Source: Arthrobacter sp. Leaf137
GTDB lineage: Bacteria > Actinomycetota > Actinomycetes > Actinomycetales > Micrococcaceae
DNA length: 64,000 bases
Direction: 5' to 3'
NCBI RefSeq assembly: GCF_001423525.1
Contig: NZ_LMOI01000012.1
Span: 128,115-192,114, forward strand
The notes beneath the pieces are model-generated. The model saw only the letters and a program-made list of their open reading frames with translations. It searched no databases and was not told the origin of the DNA. Numbering within the stretch: position 1 is the stretch's first letter; the number at the start of each line of letters is the position of its first letter. A program made the position numbers and the translations under genes. Shown piece after piece: positions 8,549 to 17,144 of this stretch.

Positions 8549-9970
8549 ATGGCCATCATGGCGGAGCGTGAGGTTGTAAGGGTGCAGCGGCGCACCGTAG
8601 CCCTCTTGGCTGCTGCGCAGGTTTTTAGCGGCATCGGCACGGGCGCCACCGTCTCCATCGGCTCCATCCTCGCCGTCGAACTGTCCGGCTCCAGCGCCTG
8701 GGCAGGAGCGGTGGCCACCGTCATGACCCTCGGAGCCGCCCTGACCGCACTACCGCTCGCGGCACTGGCGGACCGCAGGGGCCGCAGGGCAGGCCAGGTG
8801 GCCGGCATGCTCGCGGCGCTGGCCGGCGCCCTCCTGATGGTGCTCTCAGTGGTAACCGGGTTGTTCGTGCTCCTCATGCTGGGTGCGGCGGGCATCGGGG
8901 CCGGCACCGCCGCAAACCTGCAGGCCCGTTTCGCCGCCGTCGACCTTGCCGACGCCGGACACCGCGGCCGGGCGCTGGCAACGGTCGTCTGGGCGGTCAC
9001 CATCGGCGCCGTGGCCGGCCCGAACCTGATTCAGCCCGGCGCCGCTGTAGGGCAGGCGCTGGGACTGCCGCCAGTAGCCGGACCGTTCGCCATCTCCAGC
9101 GCCGGACTGCTGCTGGCCATCATCCTCGTGTTCGCCGGCCTCCGCCCGGACCCGCTGCTGCTGGCGCGGGAACTTGCGGCCCGTGCCGCGGGGCCGGCAG
9201 GCCGGCCCCACGCGCACACTCCCCGGTACCAGAACGCGGATCACCGGGACAAGGCCGCCTACGGCGCCGGGGTTGACCCTGCGGCCGGCGCCGGAACCGG
9301 CACGCGTCGTCGGCGGAAGCCGGCAGGAAGGCTCACCACCGGCTTGCGGGCCATCCACGGTTCCCGGATGGCGCTGCTGGCCGTCACCGCGGTGGTTGGT
9401 GCCCACGCCGTCATGGTGGGCGTGATGTCCATGACGCCGCTGCACCTGCAGCACCTGGTCGAGGGGCCAGGGTTGCCGCACGCCGGCCACGCAGCCGACG
9501 GTGGGGTCCTGGTGATCATCGGCTTCACCATTTCGCTGCACATCGCCGGCATGTTCGCCCTGTCTCCAGTCATGGGGTGGCTGACGGACAAGGCAGGCAG
9601 GACGGAGACCATTATCATCGGCTTCGCCACGCTGATTGCGGGTGTCGCCGTGGCCGGTTTCGGGCAGGACTCCACCGCCGCGGTGGCCGCCGGACTCGTG
9701 CTGCTGGGACTGGGCTGGTCAGCATCCACCGTCGCCGGCTCCACGCTGCTGGCCGAAAGCGTGGAGCAGGACGCACGCGTGGTGGTCCAGGGGGTCTCGG
9801 ACATGCTGATGGGTGCGGCAGGAGCCGTCGGCGGCGCCGCCTCCGGCCTGGTCCTGAGCGGGGCAGGGTACTTTGGCCTCAACATGCTTGCCGGCGCTAT
9901 CGCCGCCTGCGTCCTGGCTGCCGCGGTGATGGCCAGGGCTTCGGCGCACCGGCAATCAGCGGCGGCCTGA
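8549..9970 (+). CDS. Major facilitator superfamily transporter
   Basis: A 473-aa protein with about twelve hydrophobic segments in two halves. The loop after segment 2 reads ALADRRGRRAG, the MFS signature (D-R-x-G-R-R), and the second half has the matching MGWLTDKAGR. The middle loop (about 208-250) is long, hydrophilic and rich in His, Arg and Pro, including PHAHTPRYQNADHRD. The protein resembles drug or metabolite antiporters; no substrate can be named. Its stop overlaps the 3' end of the convergent peptidase gene by 15 bp. It probably has its own leaderless promoter after the terC terminator. Confidence 0.85.
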   Translation: MAIMAEREVVRVQRRTVALLAAAQVFSGIGTGATVSIGSILAVELSGSSAWAGAVATVMTLGAALTALPLAALADRRGRRAGQVAGMLAALAGALLMVLSVVTGLFVLLMLGAAGIGAGTAANLQARFAAVDLADAGHRGRALATVVWAVTIGAVAGPNLIQPGAAVGQALGLPPVAGPFAISSAGLLLAIILVFAGLRPDPLLLARELAARAAGPAGRPHAHTPRYQNADHRDKAAYGAGVDPAAGAGTGTRRRRKPAGRLTTGLRAIHGSRMALLAVTAVVGAHAVMVGVMSMTPLHLQHLVEGPGLPHAGHAADGGVLVIIGFTISLHIAGMFALSPVMGWLTDKAGRTETIIIGFATLIAGVAVAGFGQDSTAAVAAGLVLLGLGWSASTVAGSTLLAESVEQDARVVVQGVSDMLMGAAGAVGGAASGLVLSGAGYFGLNMLAGAIAACVLAAAVMARASAHRQSAAA

Positions 9971-11275
9971 CGCCACCATCCCCAACAGCCGCGCGAAGAT
10001 TCCCTCACCGTCGTCGGCAATGCCATCGTGGTGGAAATCGCCCGTTTCCCAGACCTGGAGCCCGCGGACCGTGGCTGCGGTCTCCAAGGAGAGTTTCCGG
10101 TCCACGTAGATGTCGTCCGAGTAAACAGCAGCAGCCACGGGCACCCGGTTGGCGGCGAGCACGCGGACGTCGTAAAGCGGCTTCCAGTCGTTCTTGGCGG
10201 CCAGCAGTCCGGCCACCTCCCGGAGCGGCCGCAGCGCGGGGTCCTGGTCGAAGTACCAGGGGTAGACCATCTCGCCGGTGAGCAGCAGCGGTTCGGCGTC
10301 AGGCCGGAACTCAGGGTACTCGTCCAGCACCCGCCAGGCGGCCCAGTCCGTTGCCTGGCCCTGGCCATAAATCGACTCGTGCATCAGGGCGTACAGCGGG
10401 TTGGACCCCCGCGAGACCACGCCGTGCACCTGCTCCAGGAACCCGTCCGCGAGCCTGGGCCCGTCGGGGGTGTCCGTGAAGGCGTCCTCGAGCAGGTAGT
10501 GGAGGCTGTCCACCCTGGTGTTCCCGCCCAGGAACGCCCCCAGCATCTGCAGCCGCTCCACTGTGAGCGGACTGCCGTCGGGCAGGGTTTCGGGTTTGCT
10601 GCGCAAGTGCCGTGCGATCCGTTCCAGGGCCTCCCGGTCCTCCGGGTACCACGAGAAGTACTCCGCGTTCCGTGCCGCAACCCGTTGGTACGTGGCGCGG
10701 TATACGTCGTCCGCCGGACCCCTCAGCGGGGCGAGCCCGCCGGTGATGAGCACCTGGCGAAGGGCCTCCGGGGCGAAGGAGAGATAGGTCAGGGCACAGA
10801 ACCCGCCGTAACTCTGGCCATAGATGGTCCAGTACGGGATGCCCAGCGCTTTGCGGATGAGTTCTGCGTCGGCGACGATCGAGTCGGCGCGGAAGTGCTC
10901 CAGGTAGGCGGCCTGCCGGGCGGCCGACCCCCGCAGCGGAAGCGTGTTGCGGTCCGCGGGGGTGGACAGGCCGGTTCCGCGCTGGTCCAGCATGAGGATG
11001 CGGAAGTCCTTGGCCGCTGCCTTGCTCCAACCGCCCAGGGTCCCGAACCTGTTGCCGCGCCCTCCCGGCCCGCCCTGCAGGAACAACAGCCAGGGCAGGT
11101 TCTCCGCTTCCTCGGCGCTGTGGCCGGCCGCAACATATTCGCGTGCAAAGACGGTGATGGTTTCTGCGTCCCCGCCGCTGGCGGCATGGTCCAGGGGCAC
11201 GGTGAAGACGTGCTCCACGGTGCGCATGCCGCGGAACTCATGGCGTGCACGGATCCGGTGGCCTGCCTCAGCCAC
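9956..11275 (-). CDS. Alpha/beta hydrolase, proline iminopeptidase-like (S33)
   Basis: About 439 aa from a GTG start at 11275; an in-frame extension to 11362 would lie entirely inside the upstream gene. Motifs of S33 peptidases are present: oxyanion-hole FLQGGPGGRGN, MLDQRGTGLS, and the nucleophile elbow GQSYGGFCAL (Ser in G-x-S-x-G-G). The length and GGPGG/DQRGTG motifs fit the larger actinobacterial proline iminopeptidases, cytoplasmic enzymes that remove N-terminal Pro. The GTG overlaps the stop of the acetyltransferase gene upstream by 8 bp (coupled). It is convergent with the MFS gene. Confidence 0.82.
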   Translation of the reverse strand: MAEAGHRIRARHEFRGMRTVEHVFTVPLDHAASGGDAETITVFAREYVAAGHSAEEAENLPWLLFLQGGPGGRGNRFGTLGGWSKAAAKDFRILMLDQRGTGLSTPADRNTLPLRGSAARQAAYLEHFRADSIVADAELIRKALGIPYWTIYGQSYGGFCALTYLSFAPEALRQVLITGGLAPLRGPADDVYRATYQRVAARNAEYFSWYPEDREALERIARHLRSKPETLPDGSPLTVERLQMLGAFLGGNTRVDSLHYLLEDAFTDTPDGPRLADGFLEQVHGVVSRGSNPLYALMHESIYGQGQATDWAAWRVLDEYPEFRPDAEPLLLTGEMVYPWYFDQDPALRPLREVAGLLAAKNDWKPLYDVRVLAANRVPVAAAVYSDDIYVDRKLSLETAATVRGLQVWETGDFHHDGIADDGEGIFARLLGMVASGRR

Positions 11276-11768
11276 GGGCCGCGGCCGGAACTGGGCTGCC
11301 AAACTGGTCCAGGGCTTCGCCGGTAAGCCGGAACGTCGACCACCCGTCCATGGGCCGGGCACCCAGGCTGCGGTAGAAGTTGATGGAGGGCTCGTTCCAG
11401 TCGAGCACGCTCCATTCCACCCGGGCGTAGCCGTTCTCCACGGCGATACCCGCCAGGTGCTTCAACAGGGCCTTCCCGTGCCCCTCGCCGCGGGCCGCCG
11501 GACTGACGTAGAGGTCCTCGAGGTAGATCCCGTGAACGCCCTCCCACGTGGAATAGTTCAGGAACCACAGGGCGAAGCCCTGCACTTCGCCTGCCGCATT
11601 TTCGGCCATGGCCGCGAACACCCGCGGGTTACCGCCAAAGAGGGCGGCCTGCAGCATTTCGGGGGTGTTCCGGACCGCGTCCGGCTCCTTTTCGTAATGC
11701 GCGAGTTCATGGATCATCCGGAGGATTGCCGGGACGTCGTGCTCGGTTGCGGGGCGGATTGCACTCAT
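11268..11768 (-). CDS. GNAT acetyltransferase, diamine/polyamine N-acetyltransferase-like
   Basis: A 166-aa GNAT protein. The order of motifs (IRPATEHDVPAILRMI at the N-terminus, LEDLYVSPAARGEGHGKAL around the acetyl-CoA loop, then EWSVLDWNEPSINFYRSLGA) closely follows the SSAT/thialysine acetyltransferase group, which acetylates small amines such as spermidine or amino-acid analogues. The C-terminal W-N-x-x-x-I-x-F-Y segment is the most diagnostic part. ATG at 11768, 6 nt after TAAGCT on the minus strand, so probably leaderless. It forms a two-gene operon with the downstream peptidase. Confidence 0.85.
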   Translation of the reverse strand: MSAIRPATEHDVPAILRMIHELAHYEKEPDAVRNTPEMLQAALFGGNPRVFAAMAENAAGEVQGFALWFLNYSTWEGVHGIYLEDLYVSPAARGEGHGKALLKHLAGIAVENGYARVEWSVLDWNEPSINFYRSLGARPMDGWSTFRLTGEALDQFGSPVPAAARG

Positions 11769-11774
11769 TATCCG

Positions 11775-11780
11775 AGCTTA
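11775..11780 (-). promoter_or_regulatory. -10 element (TAAGCT) of the GNAT-peptidase operon
   Basis: Minus-strand TAAGCT ending 6 nt before the ATG at 11768. It overlaps the very end of the helicase gene (stop at 11782). Confidence 0.55.
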
Positions 11781-11781
11781 C

Positions 11782-14325
11782 CTAAAGCCGGTTGACGCCC
11801 GTTACCCTCAGGACCGCGGTGCCGGTTTCGTCCGATTCCGCCAGGTTCACTTCGGCGGAGATGCCCCAGTCGTGGTTCCGCGCCGGGTCGTCGAAGATCT
11901 GGCGCACCTTCCACACCCCGGCTTCCTCCGTAATGATCAGCAGTCCGGGCCCGCGGGCGTCCGGTCCGGTGCCGATGTCGTCGTGTTCGTCGAAGTAGTC
12001 GTCCAGGGCGTCTTCCCAGCGGTCGGCGTCCCAGCCGGAGCCGCCGTCGAGTTCACCCAGTGCCGCGGCGTCCTCATCGGCGAAGAGCTCCACGCGGCGG
12101 AACATCTCGTTGCGGACCATCACGCGGAAGGCACGGATGTTGGACGTCAGCGACGGCGGGGGAGGCGGCGGTGCGTCGTGCGGCGTGGGCATGGCCCCGG
12201 ACGCCAGTTCCTCCCATTCGTCCAGGAGGCTGGAGTCCACCTGCCGGACCAGTTCGCCCAGCCAGGCGGTCAGGTCTTCCAAATCGTCGCGGAGCATGTC
12301 CTGCGGGACGGTCTGCCGGAGGGCCTTGAACGCGTCGGCCAGGTACCTCAGCACGATGCCTTCCGAGCGGGCCAGCCCATAGAACTGGACAAACTCGCCG
12401 AAGTTCATGGCGCGTTCGTACATGTCCCGGACCACGGATTTGGGCGCCAGCTCGAAGTCGCCAACCCACGGGGCGGCCTTGCGGTAGACCTCGAAGGCCT
12501 CGGCCAGGATATCCGCCAGCGGTTGCGGGTATGTCACTTCGTCCAGCATCACCATCCGCTGGTCGTACTCGATCCCGTCAGCCTTCATGGCGGCCACCGC
12601 CTCGCCGCGGGCCTTCTTCTGCTGCGCGGAGAGGATTTGGCGCGGCTTTTCCAGGGTCGCCTCGATGATGGACACCACGTCCAGGGCGTACGACGGCGAC
12701 TCCGGGTCCAGGAGCTCCAGCGCGGCGAGCGCGAAGGGGGAGAGCGGTTGGTTGAGTGCGAAGTTGGCCTGCAGGTGCACCGTCAGGCGGACGGCGCGGC
12801 CGTCCGGACCCTGTTCGGCTTCCGGGATCCGTTCCACAACTTCGGCCGCCAGCAGCTCGCGGTAGATGCCCAGGGCCTTCTTCATCAGCCGGAGCTGCGC
12901 CGGCCGGCTTTCATGGTTCTCCGTCAGCAGCCGGCGTGCGGCGGCGAACGGGTCTCCGGGACGTTCCATCAGGTTCATCAGCATGGCGTGGGTGACCGTG
13001 AAGCTGGACGCCAGCGGGTCCGGAACGGATTCCACCAGCCGCCGGTAGGTGGGTTCGCCCCAGGAGACGAAACCCTCAGGGGGCTTCTTCTTCACCACCT
13101 GGCGCAGCTTCTTCTGGTCGTCGCCGAACTTGGCCACGGCCTTCGCCATGGCCCTGACGTTTTCGGTGACGTGCTCCGGGGCCTGCACCACCACTGTGCC
13201 GGCGGTGTCGTACCCTGCCCGGCCGGCGCGCCCGGCAATCTGGTGGAACTCGCGGGAGTTGAGCAGCCGGGTGCGGACGCCGTCGTACTTGCTCAAAGCA
13301 GTGAGCAGCACGGTGCGGATGGGAACGTTGATGCCCACGCCCAGGGTGTCCGTACCGCAGATGACCTTCAACAGTCCCGCCTGCGCCAGCTGCTCCACGA
13401 GCCGCCGGTACTTCGGCAGCATGCCGGCGTGGTGTACCCCGATCCCGTGGCGGACCAGCCGGTTGAGCGTCTTCCCGAACCCGGCCGCGAACCGGAAGTT
13501 CGCGATGAGGTCCGCGATTTTGTCCTTCTCTTCCCGCGTGCACACATTGATGCTCATGAGCGTCTGGGCGCGGTCGATCGCTTCGAGCTGGCTGAAGTGA
13601 ACCACGTACACCGGAACCTGCCTGGTGGACAGCAGCTCTTCGAGGGTCTCGTGGACCGGGGTCTCGTGGTAGTAGAAATGCAGCGGGATGGGCCGCTCGG
13701 CCGAGCTCACGGTGGTGCTGGGGCGCCCGGTGAGCGTTGTGAGGCCCTTCTCAAACCGGGTCACGTCGCCCAGTGTGGCGGACATGAGGAGGAACTGTGC
13801 CTGCGGCAGTTCCAGCAGCGGCACCTGCCAGGCCCAGCCGCGCTGCGGGTCCGAGTAGAAATGGAACTCGTCCATGATGACCGAGCCCAGGTCCGCAGTG
13901 TCGCCCTCGCGCAGAGCGATGTTGGCCAGGATCTCGGCGGTGCAGCAGATGATCGGGGCGTCCTGGTTCACGCCCGAATCGCCGGTGATCATGCCCACGT
14001 TCTCAGCACCGAAAATCTCGCAGAGCGCAAAGAACTTTTCCGATACCAGTGCCTTGATGGGCGCCGTGTAGTAGCTGCGCCGGCCCAGCGCCATCGCCTG
14101 GAAGTGGGCCGCGATGGCAACCAGTGATTTCCCGGATCCGGTGGGTGTTGCGAGGATGACGTTGGCGCCGGTGGCGAGCTCCATGATGGCTTCGTCCTGC
14201 GCCGGATACAGGTCCAGGCCGCGGCTTTCAGTCCATTCCACGAAGCGGGTGTAGAGGTCGTCGGGGTCGACGGCGGCCGACGGTCGCGGCGCGGTCAGAT
14301 CGGTCAGCTGGTCAACGAGTTTCAT
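11782..14325 (-). CDS. Ski2-like DEAD/DEAH-box helicase with DUF3516-type C-terminus
   Basis: An 847-aa helicase. Walker A ATPTGSGKS at 59-67, motif II DEFH at 152-155, SAT at about 182-184 and motif VI HQIAGRAGRAG at about 350 define superfamily 2. The Q-R-G-W-A-W-Q segment after motif II and the large C-terminal region from about 420 match actinobacterial helicases annotated with DUF3516, related to Ski2/Mtr4 RNA helicases. A role in RNA processing or decay is inferred from that kinship and not shown here. It is a single gene; a TAAGCT -10 lies 8 nt before the ATG. A long antisense frame opposite is a shadow. Confidence 0.88.
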   Translation of the reverse strand: MKLVDQLTDLTAPRPSAAVDPDDLYTRFVEWTESRGLDLYPAQDEAIMELATGANVILATPTGSGKSLVAIAAHFQAMALGRRSYYTAPIKALVSEKFFALCEIFGAENVGMITGDSGVNQDAPIICCTAEILANIALREGDTADLGSVIMDEFHFYSDPQRGWAWQVPLLELPQAQFLLMSATLGDVTRFEKGLTTLTGRPSTTVSSAERPIPLHFYYHETPVHETLEELLSTRQVPVYVVHFSQLEAIDRAQTLMSINVCTREEKDKIADLIANFRFAAGFGKTLNRLVRHGIGVHHAGMLPKYRRLVEQLAQAGLLKVICGTDTLGVGINVPIRTVLLTALSKYDGVRTRLLNSREFHQIAGRAGRAGYDTAGTVVVQAPEHVTENVRAMAKAVAKFGDDQKKLRQVVKKKPPEGFVSWGEPTYRRLVESVPDPLASSFTVTHAMLMNLMERPGDPFAAARRLLTENHESRPAQLRLMKKALGIYRELLAAEVVERIPEAEQGPDGRAVRLTVHLQANFALNQPLSPFALAALELLDPESPSYALDVVSIIEATLEKPRQILSAQQKKARGEAVAAMKADGIEYDQRMVMLDEVTYPQPLADILAEAFEVYRKAAPWVGDFELAPKSVVRDMYERAMNFGEFVQFYGLARSEGIVLRYLADAFKALRQTVPQDMLRDDLEDLTAWLGELVRQVDSSLLDEWEELASGAMPTPHDAPPPPPPSLTSNIRAFRVMVRNEMFRRVELFADEDAAALGELDGGSGWDADRWEDALDDYFDEHDDIGTGPDARGPGLLIITEEAGVWKVRQIFDDPARNHDWGISAEVNLAESDETGTAVLRVTGVNRL

Positions 14326-14333
14326 TGTTTTCC

Positions 14334-14339
14334 AGCTTA
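14334..14339 (-). promoter_or_regulatory. -10-like element (TAAGCT) of the helicase gene
   Basis: Minus-strand TAAGCT with 8 nt (GGAAAACA) to the ATG at 14325. This gives either an almost leaderless start or only a couple of untranslated bases. Confidence 0.4.
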
Positions 14340-14446
14340 GTGCCCCGCTGCGGCAGGAAATCCGTGGGTCCGGCGCACGGTGCCGCTGCCGTTGGGCCCG
14401 GCTAGGCTTCCCGTAGCAGAGTCAGCACCAAGGCATGGAGAAGCTT

Positions 14447-15226
14447 ATGAAATGGGATCCGGCGAAGTACGTTCAGTTCGGCGATTACCGGAACCGCCCG
14501 TTCTTCGACCTCACCGGCAGGATCCACGCCGCCAACCCCGGTCAGGTGGTTGACCTCGGCTGCGGGCCCGGTAACCTGACGGCAACGCTCGCCCGCCGCT
14601 GGCCCGGTGCCCGCGTGGTGGGAGTGGACTCCTCGGCCCAGATGCTGGGCAAAGCCGCGGAGCTCGCCGCCGCGCAGCCGTCCCTCACGTTTGAGCAGCA
14701 GGACATCCGCGACTGGCTGCCTGCCGCTGACACGGATGTGGTGGTGACGAACGCAGCGCTGCAATGGGTCCCCGGGCACCAGGACCTGCTGCGGACCTGG
14801 CTGGCCGCGCTGCGCCCCGGCGGCTGGTTCGCGATGCAGGTGCCCGGGAACTTCAACGCCCCGTCCCATCAGCTGATGCGCCAGCTGGCAGGATCATCGC
14901 GCTGGGCGGCCCAGCTCGATGGCGTCCTGCGGGGCGGAGAATCCGTCAGCGAACCCGCTGAGTACCTTGAGATCATGCTCGATGCCGGGTGCACCGCGGA
15001 CGCGTGGGAAACCACCTACCAGCAGCTGCTGCCCGGGCCGGACCCCGTCCTGGAATGGGTTCGTGGAACCGCCCTGCGCCCCGTCCTGGCCGTGCTTTCG
15101 CCGGAGGACGGTGCTGTTTTCGAAGCGGAATACGCGGACGCGCTCCGTGCAGCCTACCCGCAGGGGCGGCACGGCACCGTGTTTCCCTTCCGCCGGGTCT
15201 TCGCGGTGGGCCGCAAGGCGGACTGA
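14447..15226 (+). CDS. tam: Trans-aconitate 2-methyltransferase (SAM-dependent)
   Basis: A 259-aa class I methyltransferase. Motif I VVDLGCGPGNLTATLA and the acidic GVDSS at the end of strand 2 bind S-adenosylmethionine. NAALQWVPGHQDLL followed by LRPGGWFAMQVPGN matches the Tam family, which methylates trans-aconitate, a toxic by-product of the TCA cycle. I choose ATG 14447, preceded by GGAGAAG, over the in-frame ATG at 14435, because the ribosome-binding site lies between them. A TAGGCT hexamer at 14403-14408 may be the -10. The gene stands alone between the divergent helicase and the ABC exporter operon. Confidence 0.87.
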   Translation: MKWDPAKYVQFGDYRNRPFFDLTGRIHAANPGQVVDLGCGPGNLTATLARRWPGARVVGVDSSAQMLGKAAELAAAQPSLTFEQQDIRDWLPAADTDVVVTNAALQWVPGHQDLLRTWLAALRPGGWFAMQVPGNFNAPSHQLMRQLAGSSRWAAQLDGVLRGGESVSEPAEYLEIMLDAGCTADAWETTYQQLLPGPDPVLEWVRGTALRPVLAVLSPEDGAVFEAEYADALRAAYPQGRHGTVFPFRRVFAVGRKAD

Positions 15227-15374
15227 GCGCTTTCCCGCCGCTGTCCTGCCGGCTCGACGGGCCTGTCATGTCCTTGACGGTGCTGGAAAGTGATCTGGCT
15301 TACAATGGCCGAGTGGCTTCTGGGGGAGAGGCCGCCATCCGGCCCCGACGGCCCCCGACTGAACTGGAGGTTCG

Positions 15375-17144
15375 TTGCTGATCGGTTTGATGAGGCGGCT
15401 GCTTTCGGACCAAAAAGGCTCCGTCGCCGCCGTCGTCCTTCTGCAGCTGATCCAGGCAGCCGCCAACCTCCTGCTGCCAACCGTCAACGCCGCCATCATT
15501 GATGACGGAATTGTTCCCGGTGATACGGGCGTGATTTCCCGCCTGGGTGTCGTGATGGCCGGCATCGCCGTTATCCAGGCAGCGGCTGCCATCGCCGCGG
15601 GGTATTTGGGCGCCGTGGTGGCCATGCGGATCGGCCACCGGCTCCGCGCGGAAATCTTTGCGCGGATCCAGTCCTTGTCCTCCCTGGAAGTTGCCCGGTT
15701 CGGCACCCAAAGCCTGACCACCCGGGCCACCAATGACACCCAGCAGGTGCAGTCCTTCGCCATCCTGGTGTTCACGATGCTGGTGGCGGGCCCAGCCATG
15801 GGCGTGGGCGGCATCATCCTTGCCCTGCAGCAGGACGTGGCACTGTCCGCCGTCGTCATCGTCATCGTGCCGCTGCTCGTCCTGATCATGGCGCTGATCG
15901 TCCGCCGCCTCATTCCGCTCTACCGCGACGGCCAGGACCTGCTCGACAACGCCGGCGGCATCCTGCGCGAGCAGATCATCGGCGCCAACGCCATCCGCGC
16001 CTTCGTCCGGCAGGACCACGAGACTCGCCGGTTCGCCCGCGCCAACTCCAGCCTCACGGCCAACAACCTGCAGTCTGCGCTGCTCGTGGCCGGCATGCTG
16101 CCCATGATCATGCTCGTGGTGAACCTTTCCTCGGTGGCGGTGGTCTGGTTCGGCGGCCACCGGATCCAGGCCGGCGAGATGAACCTGGGCGCACTGACGG
16201 CCTTTATCGCCTACATCCTGCAGATCCTCCTGGCCATCATGATGTCCATGTACGTGCTGATGACCGCCCCGCGGGCGGCAGTCTGCGCCGAGCGGATCTC
16301 TGCGGTGCTGGATACCAAACCCTCCGTCGCCGGCCCTGCCGGCTTCCCGCCGTCGCGCCCTGCCGTGGCCCCGGAGGATCCGGTGACGCCCCCCGCCGCG
16401 CCCGCAGCGCTGGAGTTCAGGGGTGTTGGCTTCTCCTACCCGGGGGCGGAAGCGCCGGTGCTGGCAGGCCTGAATTTCGTGGCCGCGCCCGGCACCACCA
16501 CGGCGATCATCGGATCCACCGGCAGCGGCAAATCAACGCTGCTGAACCTGGTTCCGAGGTTCCTCGACACCACCGAAGGCAGCATCCTCCTCGACGGCAC
16601 CGATGTCCGGGAACTGCCGCTGGACTTCCTGCGCAGATCCATGTCGATCGTCCCGCAACACTCCCACCTGTTTTCCGGGACTATTGCAGACAACTTGCGG
16701 ATGGCTTCACCCGAAGCCTCCGACCACGAGCTCTGGGAGGTCCTCGAGGCGGCACAAACCATGCGCTTCATGCGGGACCTCCCGCTGGGGCTGGCAACGC
16801 CGGTAGGGCAGGGCGGCACCAACCTCTCCGGCGGGCAGCGGCAGCGGCTGTGCATAGCCCGCGCGCTGTTGCGCAAGGCCCCGCTGTACCTCTTTGACGA
16901 CAGCTTCTCCGCCCTGGACTATGACACGGACACCCGGCTTCGGCAGGCTTTGGACGTGCGTCTGGCCGCGGCCACCAGGATTGTCGTGGCCGAACGCATC
17001 GCCGCGGTGGAGGATGCCCACCTGATCCTGGTGCTCGACGGCGGGCGGCTCGTTGCGCAGGGAACACACGGCGAGCTGCTGGAAACGTCGTCCACCTACC
17101 GGGAAATCGCCGACTCGCAGCTTGCACTGGACGGCCCGCAATGA
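15375..17144 (+). CDS. ABC exporter half-transporter, subunit with degenerate catalytic motifs
   Basis: A 589-aa half-transporter: six-helix membrane domain (about 1-315), then a nucleotide-binding domain. Walker A is IIGSTGSGKST (about 377-387) and the signature is LSGGQRQRL (about 485). Walker B reads LYLFDDSFSALD, with Asp where the catalytic Glu should be, and the switch region reads VVAERIAAV, with Glu instead of the catalytic His. This is the pattern of the degenerate site in heterodimeric exporters such as TM287/288 or BmrC/D. The start is a TTG at 15375 with GGAGG 5 nt upstream. It overlaps the partner gene by 4 bp. Confidence 0.92.
   Translation: MLIGLMRRLLSDQKGSVAAVVLLQLIQAAANLLLPTVNAAIIDDGIVPGDTGVISRLGVVMAGIAVIQAAAAIAAGYLGAVVAMRIGHRLRAEIFARIQSLSSLEVARFGTQSLTTRATNDTQQVQSFAILVFTMLVAGPAMGVGGIILALQQDVALSAVVIVIVPLLVLIMALIVRRLIPLYRDGQDLLDNAGGILREQIIGANAIRAFVRQDHETRRFARANSSLTANNLQSALLVAGMLPMIMLVVNLSSVAVVWFGGHRIQAGEMNLGALTAFIAYILQILLAIMMSMYVLMTAPRAAVCAERISAVLDTKPSVAGPAGFPPSRPAVAPEDPVTPPAAPAALEFRGVGFSYPGAEAPVLAGLNFVAAPGTTTAIIGSTGSGKSTLLNLVPRFLDTTEGSILLDGTDVRELPLDFLRRSMSIVPQHSHLFSGTIADNLRMASPEASDHELWEVLEAAQTMRFMRDLPLGLATPVGQGGTNLSGGQRQRLCIARALLRKAPLYLFDDSFSALDYDTDTRLRQALDVRLAAATRIVVAERIAAVEDAHLILVLDGGRLVAQGTHGELLETSSTYREIADSQLALDGPQ

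Noticed and set aside
11872..14127. A 751-codon plus-strand frame opposite the helicase
   Set aside because: It is a shadow of the helicase gene with the same GC bias; no recognisable domain and no ribosome-binding site.
15301..15374. A GCCGAGTGGC block followed by GGTTCG upstream of the ABC exporter, suggestive of tRNA D and T arms
   Set aside because: No acceptor stem or anticodon arm can be formed between them; the similarity is limited to two short strings.
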